From the NCBI GenBank assembly GCA_014859985.1, contig JACZKN010000254.1, forward strand, positions 1 through 8,978: a stretch of DNA of 8,978 nucleotides. The letters run 5' to 3'. Under the pieces are notes generated by a model. It ran no database searches and had not been told where the DNA came from. It was given only the letters and a program-made list of their open reading frames with translations. The position numbers and the translations under genes are program-made. The DNA comes from Candidatus Krumholzibacteriia bacterium. GTDB lineage: Bacteria; Krumholzibacteriota; Krumholzibacteriia; LZORAL124-64-63. This document shows, one piece after another, positions 4,877-8,978 of this stretch (the first letter of the stretch is position 1; each line of letters starts with the position of its first letter).

Positions 4877-7063
4877 TCAGGGGTTGACCAGCCGCATCAG
4901 ATCCCCTTCGGCGGGCCCGAGGCGGGGGTAGATCACCGACGAGCCGTCCGGTGCCACGGCCAGCCCGCTGCCGGCGAAGTCCGGCAGGTCCGAGACGATG
5001 GCCTCCCGACCGGTCTGCAGGTCGTGGGTCATGAGGAAGGCTTCGCCGGGGGCGCGCATCACCCAGAAGATCTCGTCACCGGCCAGGCGCCAGTTGTGGA
5101 GGTCGGCGGGGGCGAGCCCGGGGACCACCGGCGTGTCCGCGCTCGCGATGCCGGGCGGTCCGGTGACGATGCCCCGACCGTCGATCCCCGTCCAGTAGGT
5201 GGTCCGCCGCTCCTGATCGCGCGCGAACGCCTCCAGGCCGTGCCGGGGGGGCACTTCCTCGACGATGGCGCCGTCGCTGCGGCGGAATACCAGCACCTCG
5301 TGGTGCGGCGAGCCCAGCCACCGCGCCATCACCGCGTCCCCGCCGGGCCACCACCCGACCAGGCTCCAGTCCTTGCCCTCGGGGGTCACGGTGTGCACGG
5401 GCCCTCCCCCCGACGGCACGACCGCGACCCGGGATCCCTCCCAGTCCCGCAGGTTGAAAGCGATGAACGCGCCGTCGGTCGACCAGCGCGGCCGGGTCAA
5501 CGCTGCGTCGCCGACGTCGGTTAAGCGCTGCAGGCCACCGCCCTCCGCGTCGCAGACCCACAGCTCCGGGCTGCCCGAACGGGCCGACACCACCGCGACG
5601 CGCGAGCCATCGGGGCTGTACTCGGCCTCGTACTCCCAACGGGTCGAAGCCAGGAACCGGGTGGTCTCCAGTTGCCAGGGCTCCCGGCCCAGGATGCGGA
5701 CCCGCCACAGGTCCTGGTCCACCCGCACCTGTTCGTACACCAACTCGCCGGTACCGCGGGCCACCGCCGGGTTCCAGGCGAACTCGGTGGATTCGGTCAG
5801 GCGACGGGGTGTCCCCTGCCCCGCCAGGGGCAGCTCCCACAAGCTGTAGCTGCCGCCGTGGTCGACGCCGGCCACGAGGCCCTGCCCGTCCCGGGACCAG
5901 GCCAGGCCCGCCAGCCCGGTGCGCCCGGCCAGCAACTCGCTCCGGTTGCCGCCCTCCGTGTCCCCGACCCAGAGCGAACTGGTCCCGTCGGCTCCGAGCC
6001 CGATCCAGGCCAGACGCAAGCCGTCAGGCGACAAGCGCGGCTGCACCTCGCCCGGTCCGCTCGGCCCGCCGGAGACGAGGTCGCGCACCTCGAGGGTCGC
6101 CGGATCGAGCCCCCGCAGCCGATGCAACCCCGTGGCCGTGTCCCGCGCCGCGAAGACCAGCCGCGACCCGTCCGCTGCCCAGTCCAGCCCCACCACCGCG
6201 CCGGGCACCGTCAGCAAAGTGCGCTCCGCCCCGCCGATGCTCGGCACCGTGCGGATCTCCGACACCCCGCCCCGCAGCTGCACCCAGGCTACCGTCTGCT
6301 CGTCCGGCGCCCAGGCCGGCCAGGCGGCCACGCCGGGACCGCCGCTCAGGCGCAGCGGCGTCTCGGAATTGCGCTGCTTGACCCAGATGCCTTCGGCCTT
6401 GCCGTCGGGGCCGGACCAGGCGAAGGCCACCCGCAGGCCGTCGGCGGTGACCGCGGGCTGGCGCTCGTGGCCGGGAAAGGCGGTCAGGGGCACGGCGCGG
6501 GCGCCGGACGCCGGCAGAGGCGACGGTTCCCGGCCGTTCCTGGCGGGGAACCAGCGCGTGGCCACGACGATCAGGACCACGGCCAGGCAAAGCAGCGCCA
6601 CCGAGGCCAGGCCGCGACGCAGCAGCGGCGGGGTGGGGGCACCGACCGCGGCCACCTCCGCAGCCGGGACGATCGCCTCCGGTCCGGGAGGCCGCGGCGC
6701 CGGTGCGGCCGGCGGCGCCTCCGGCTCCGCCAGCACCTGCACCGGCGCGATCAGCCGGTAGCCGTTGTTGATGATGGTCTCGATGTACCGCGGCTCGCGC
6801 GCCCGGTCGCCGAACACCCGGCGCAGTTCGCTGATCGCCCGGGTGAGGATCTCCTCGCCCACCACGGCGTCAGCCCAGATCTCGTCCAGGAGGTCGAGGC
6901 GGCCCACCACCTGCCCGGGCTCGGCCGCCAGGCGCACCAGCACGGCCATCACCCGCGGCTCCAGGCGCACGTCGCCGTCCGGTCCGCTGACCCGGTTCAG
7001 GGCCGGCTGGACCGTCCATGCGCCCAGGCGGAACGGAGGGGCGAATCGTGACTGGCGGTTCAT
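4877..7063 (-). CDS. Membrane-anchored wHTH regulator with TolB-like beta-propeller (CadC-like)
   Basis: This 728-residue protein combines a cytoplasmic DNA-binding domain with an extracytoplasmic sensor-like domain. Residues 12-106 are an OmpR/PhoB-type winged helix (EPRVMAVLVRLA, the DLLDEIWAD segment, TRAISELRRVFGD and YIETIINNGYRL at the wing). A Pro/Ala-rich linker (112-148) leads to one transmembrane helix (151-172). The rest is a PD40/WD40-like propeller, with blade motifs of the SPDGxRLAW type near 206, 252, 296, 345, 390, 483, 529 and 704. CadC and ToxR share the wHTH-TM layout; the propeller probably senses a ligand or partner in the periplasm, by inference. The start at ATG 7063 has no clear ribosome site of its own, but a possible 8-codon leader ORF ends across it. 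The regulated genes are unknown; the neighbouring lipoprotein gene is a candidate. Confidence 0.9.
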   Translation of the reverse strand: MNRQSRFAPPFRLGAWTVQPALNRVSGPDGDVRLEPRVMAVLVRLAAEPGQVVGRLDLLDEIWADAVVGEEILTRAISELRRVFGDRAREPRYIETIINNGYRLIAPVQVLAEPEAPPAAPAPRPPGPEAIVPAAEVAAVGAPTPPLLRRGLASVALLCLAVVLIVVATRWFPARNGREPSPLPASGARAVPLTAFPGHERQPAVTADGLRVAFAWSGPDGKAEGIWVKQRNSETPLRLSGGPGVAAWPAWAPDEQTVAWVQLRGGVSEIRTVPSIGGAERTLLTVPGAVVGLDWAADGSRLVFAARDTATGLHRLRGLDPATLEVRDLVSGGPSGPGEVQPRLSPDGLRLAWIGLGADGTSSLWVGDTEGGNRSELLAGRTGLAGLAWSRDGQGLVAGVDHGGSYSLWELPLAGQGTPRRLTESTEFAWNPAVARGTGELVYEQVRVDQDLWRVRILGREPWQLETTRFLASTRWEYEAEYSPDGSRVAVVSARSGSPELWVCDAEGGGLQRLTDVGDAALTRPRWSTDGAFIAFNLRDWEGSRVAVVPSGGGPVHTVTPEGKDWSLVGWWPGGDAVMARWLGSPHHEVLVFRRSDGAIVEEVPPRHGLEAFARDQERRTTYWTGIDGRGIVTGPPGIASADTPVVPGLAPADLHNWRLAGDEIFWVMRAPGEAFLMTHDLQTGREAIVSDLPDFAGSGLAVAPDGSSVIYPRLGPAEGDLMRLVNP

Positions 7064-7086
7064 CGTCGCGGTATCCGGTTCTTCAT
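7060..7086 (-). CDS. Possible 8-codon leader ORF (MKNRIPRR)
   Basis: An ATG at 7086 opens an 8-codon frame whose TGA (7062-7060) overlaps the ATG of the CadC-like gene in ATGA. A weak AAGG lies 4 nt upstream of this ATG, whereas the main gene has no evident ribosome site. Translational coupling would explain how the main gene is started. The frame is so short that chance occurrence is possible. Confidence 0.3.
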   Translation of the reverse strand: MKNRIPRR

Positions 7087-7131
7087 GGTGCCTTGGCCGG
7101 CGGTCGCCCCGGGCGGCGGACCGGCGACTTG

Positions 7132-7160
7132 AATATACGATACCGTGCGCCCGGCGTTAA
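7132..7160 (-). promoter_or_regulatory. Candidate promoter of the CadC-like gene
   Basis: On the minus strand, TTAACG (7160-7155), a 17-bp spacer and TATATT (7137-7132). The -35 box overlaps the TAA stop codon (7159-7157) of the upstream lipoprotein gene. Transcription would start near 7125, leaving about 60 nt of leader, which includes the 8-codon ORF. It is the only AT-rich spot between the two genes. Confidence 0.5.
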
Positions 7161-8026
7161 CGCCCGACCGGGGCGCCCGGGCGCGCCACCACCGCCCACA
7201 CCGGGTAGTGGTCGCTGGCCGTCGCCGTGCGCACCACGCCGCGCGCGCCTGCTTCCAGGTCCCGCACCAGCACGTGGTCGAGGACCGCGGCCTGGCCGGG
7301 CAGCTTCAGGTAACGGTTGGCGATGGTCGGCCCCGGCGGCAGCCAGAGGTGCCTGAAACCCGCGCGCCTGGCCACCCGCCGCAGCAGCGTGACCTCCCAG
7401 TCGCTAACGGTGTTGAAGTCGCCGCCGACGATCACAGGGCCGCTGCCGCCCAGGCTGTCCAGGACCGCCGCGGCCTGCTCGATCCGCTTGTCCTGGTCGA
7501 CGAGCATCGTGGCCGTATGCACCGAGACCGCCCGCAGCACCGTGCCTTCGCCCAGTTCCACATCCGCCGCCACGGCGATGCGCCGGTGGCCGGTCACCGG
7601 CGTAGGGTGGGGCAACGTCAACGGCTCGGGCGCCGTCAGCGGCCACCGCGCCAGCACCGCGTTGCCGAAAGGCTTGGCGTGGTGGGGATGGATGGACGCC
7701 AGGCCGTACACCCAGTGCAGGCCGAGGCTCTCGGCCAGGGCGGCGACACCGTCGCGGCCCATTTCCTGCAAGAGGATGACGTCCGCGACCGCGAGCCGCG
7801 GGTGGGCGCGCAGTTCGGCGAGGGCCCCCGGCACATCCTCGCCGTACTGGATGTTCCAGGCCACGATGGTCAGGCTGTCCGCCACGGCGGCGGGCGCCGG
7901 GCGGGACGGCCGGCCATGGTAGACGGGGGCGGTCTCCGGTGCGTATCCTGTTGTCGTGCCGCAGCCGGCCGCCAGCAGCGCCAGCGCCCCCGGCAGCAGC
8001 AACGCGTGCCTTCGCCTTGCCCTCAC
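7157..8026 (-). CDS. Endonuclease/exonuclease/phosphatase-fold lipoprotein
   Basis: This 289-residue protein belongs to the EEP superfamily (DNase I, exonuclease III, sphingomyelinase and inositol phosphatase relatives). The N-terminus is a lipoprotein signal: MRARRRHA, a hydrophobic run, then LAAGC with Cys22 as the lipidation site, so the enzyme should be anchored in the envelope. The catalytic motifs are in order: N58 in WNIQYG, E88 in LQEMG, H170 in VHTA, D203 and N205 in GGDFNT, D250-H251 in LDHVL, and D272-H273 in SDHYPV. All key metal and catalytic residues appear present, so it should be an active Mg-dependent phosphodiesterase or phosphatase. The substrate cannot be told from the sequence. 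The start is GTG at 8026, with AAGGGG 5 nt upstream; the open frame continues to 8833 but that part is the shadow of the thioredoxin gene. It is followed at 94 bp by the CadC-like gene. Confidence 0.9.
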   Translation of the reverse strand: MRARRRHALLLPGALALLAAGCGTTTGYAPETAPVYHGRPSRPAPAAVADSLTIVAWNIQYGEDVPGALAELRAHPRLAVADVILLQEMGRDGVAALAESLGLHWVYGLASIHPHHAKPFGNAVLARWPLTAPEPLTLPHPTPVTGHRRIAVAADVELGEGTVLRAVSVHTATMLVDQDKRIEQAAAVLDSLGGSGPVIVGGDFNTVSDWEVTLLRRVARRAGFRHLWLPPGPTIANRYLKLPGQAAVLDHVLVRDLEAGARGVVRTATASDHYPVWAVVARPGAPVGR

Positions 8027-8031
8027 CGTGT

Positions 8032-8045
8032 CCCCTTCACGGAGG
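8032..8045. promoter_or_regulatory. Back-to-back ribosome binding sites of divergent genes
   Basis: Minus-strand AAGGGG (8037-8032) serves the GTG at 8026 at 5-nt spacing. Plus-strand GGAGG (8041-8045) serves the TTG at 8054 at 8-nt spacing. They are 3 bp apart within a 27-bp gap between start codons. Both decide non-ATG starts. Confidence 0.7.
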
Positions 8046-8053
8046 TTCCGTCC

Positions 8054-8665
8054 TTGGATTTCGAGTTCCTGGCCCGCCGCCGCCCCCTCGAGGCCCTGAC
8101 CTGGTCCGCCTACATGGACCTGCTGGCCGCCGAAGCGGAGGCCGCGCCGCCGGCGGGCGACCCTGAGGCGGCCCAGCGGTACGAATACACCAAGCTGAAC
8201 CTGCACCGGTCCCGCCGCATCGAGCGCTCCTGGCTGCCTTCGGACGAACTGGCCACCCTGCTGCAGACCATCACCGAGCCGGAGCAGTGGGTGGTGCTGA
8301 CCGAGCCCTGGTGCGGCGACTCGGCCCAGTGCCTGCCCTGCGTGGCGGTGATGGCCGAGCGCCAAACCAACATCGACCTGCACATGCTGCTGCGGGACAA
8401 GAACCCCGACATCATGGACCAATTCCTGACCGGCGGGAAGCGCAGCATCCCGGTGGTGGCCATGTTCGATCCGGCGGGACGGCTGGTGGGCCGCTGGGGT
8501 CCACGCCCGGCGGCGGCCCAGGCGGTGTTCGACACGGCCGAGCGGAGCGGCGCGGCGAAGCCCGAGATCCTCGAACACCTGCACCTGTGGTACGGCAAGG
8601 ACCGCGGCAAGGCCCTGGACGCCGAGTTCTGCGCCCTGCTGCGACGGCGCATCGGCGGCGCATGA
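8054..8665 (+). CDS. Thioredoxin-fold protein, Thioredoxin_9-like
   Basis: This 203-residue protein lacks a signal peptide and should be cytoplasmic. It matches what I know of the Thioredoxin_9 type. A helical N-terminus with YEYTKLNLHRSRRIER (43-58) leads to the redox-site region LTEPWCGDSAQCLPC (82-96). Then come LRDKNPDIMDQFLT, the cis-Pro loop RSIPVV with P133, WGPRP (148-152) and a C-terminal LHLWYGKDRGKAL segment. Typical members have one Cys (WCGD.AQ..P); here C87, C93 and C96 are present, the last two as a CLPC motif, so true dithiol chemistry is possible. The start is TTG at 8054, set by GGAGG 8 nt upstream; no in-frame ATG or GTG lies near. It overlaps the next gene by ATGA, implying an operon, and is divergent from the EEP lipoprotein. 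The physiological target is unknown. Confidence 0.87.
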   Translation: MDFEFLARRRPLEALTWSAYMDLLAAEAEAAPPAGDPEAAQRYEYTKLNLHRSRRIERSWLPSDELATLLQTITEPEQWVVLTEPWCGDSAQCLPCVAVMAERQTNIDLHMLLRDKNPDIMDQFLTGGKRSIPVVAMFDPAGRLVGRWGPRPAAAQAVFDTAERSGAAKPEILEHLHLWYGKDRGKALDAEFCALLRRRIGGA

Positions 8666-8978
8666 TCCTGCACCGCGACGGCGCGCGCCTGGTGGTGGAC
8701 AAGCCCTGCGGGCTGTCCCCGGCCCAGGCCTGCGCCTGGCTCGAGCTGCACCTGGGCATCGTGGCGCAGCCGGCCGCCGACCTGGATGAGGGTGCGAGCG
8801 GCGCGCTGCCCCTCGCGCTCGCGGCATCCGCACCCGCCCACCTGGCCGTCGTCACCCACCTCCTGCTGGTCGATGCGGCGGCGGCGGACGGTCTGCCCGC
8901 GGAGATCCTGCGGGCCGACCCGGTTGCCGGCGCCGACGCCCGCACCCTGTTCCGCCGCCTGGGGACGCGCCGGGTCGC
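8662..8978 (+). CDS. RluA-like pseudouridine-synthase-related protein, degenerate N-terminus (3' truncated)
   Basis: The first 105 codons of a gene run off the window. Its ATG overlaps the thioredoxin stop (ATGA), and no ribosome site is seen, so translation is probably coupled. The opening, LHRDGARLVVDKPCGLSP, resembles the start of RluA-family 23S rRNA pseudouridine synthases (the VVDKPAGL segment). DLDEGASGALPLA then lines up with the catalytic HRLDxxTSG segment: the Asp and SG are kept, but His-Arg and Thr are lost. Only about 20 residues separate the two motifs, far fewer than in active enzymes. It may therefore be an inactive or repurposed RluA-like domain, perhaps fused to another domain such as an RNA methyltransferase beyond the window; that fusion is a guess. 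The family link rests on short motifs. Confidence 0.6.
   Translation, partial: MILHRDGARLVVDKPCGLSPAQACAWLELHLGIVAQPAADLDEGASGALPLALAASAPAHLAVVTHLLLVDAAAADGLPAEILRADPVAGADARTLFRRLGTRRV

Noticed and set aside
7145..8053. Upstream extension of the thioredoxin frame to give a 506-residue protein
   Set aside because: The extension is antisense to the EEP lipoprotein with all its catalytic motifs, has shadow-like composition, and the TTG at 8054 has an excellent ribosome site.
8027..8833. Upstream extension of the EEP lipoprotein to 558 residues
   Set aside because: The extension is antisense to the thioredoxin and RluA-like genes. It would also bury the lipoprotein signal, which must be N-terminal.

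Overview
The window is GC-rich bacterial DNA with dense genes and strong G/C preference at third codon positions. The organism looks Gram-negative: there is a Sec-exported Cys-rich protein, a lipoprotein, a sigma-54-type activator, and a membrane-anchored wHTH/TolB-like propeller regulator. That last architecture, together with a compact RpoD-like sigma factor, is common in Gemmatimonadota, Acidobacteriota and candidate phyla such as Eisenbacteria and Krumholzibacteriota. This placement is inference from gene style only; no rRNA or other marker is present.

Layout. 1-560 (+) is the 3' end of a sensor histidine kinase. 561-1008 is a convergent gap with a terminator-like inverted repeat and an AT-rich block. 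1009-2406 (-) is an NtrC-family response regulator, plausibly the kinase's partner. 2563-2600 holds a strong intrinsic terminator for the next minus-strand gene, 2629-3285 (-), a secreted Ala/Cys-rich repeat protein with 17 cysteines and a recognisable promoter. 3286-3570 is a divergent regulatory gap, followed by 3571-4425 (+), a compact sigma-70 factor. 4426-4876 is a second convergent gap with no convincing gene. 4877-7063 (-) is a CadC-like wHTH, TM, beta-propeller regulator preceded by a possible 8-codon leader ORF. 7157-8026 (-) is an endonuclease/exonuclease/phosphatase-fold lipoprotein. It is divergent, with only 27 bp between start codons, from 8054-8665 (+), a Thioredoxin_9-like protein. 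That gene overlaps by ATGA with 8662-8978 (+), the start of a degenerate RluA-like protein cut by the window end.

Four of the eight main genes concern signalling or transcription (kinase, sigma-54 activator, sigma-70 factor, membrane-bound wHTH regulator). The rest are a secreted Cys-rich protein, an envelope-anchored hydrolase, a thioredoxin-fold protein and an RNA-modification-like protein. No rRNA, tRNA, CRISPR array or insertion sequence was seen. The least explained element is the Cys-rich repeat protein divergent from the sigma factor. Promoter-like sites with a TTGCCG-type -35 box recur in the window, including one in the first convergent gap that serves no visible gene.
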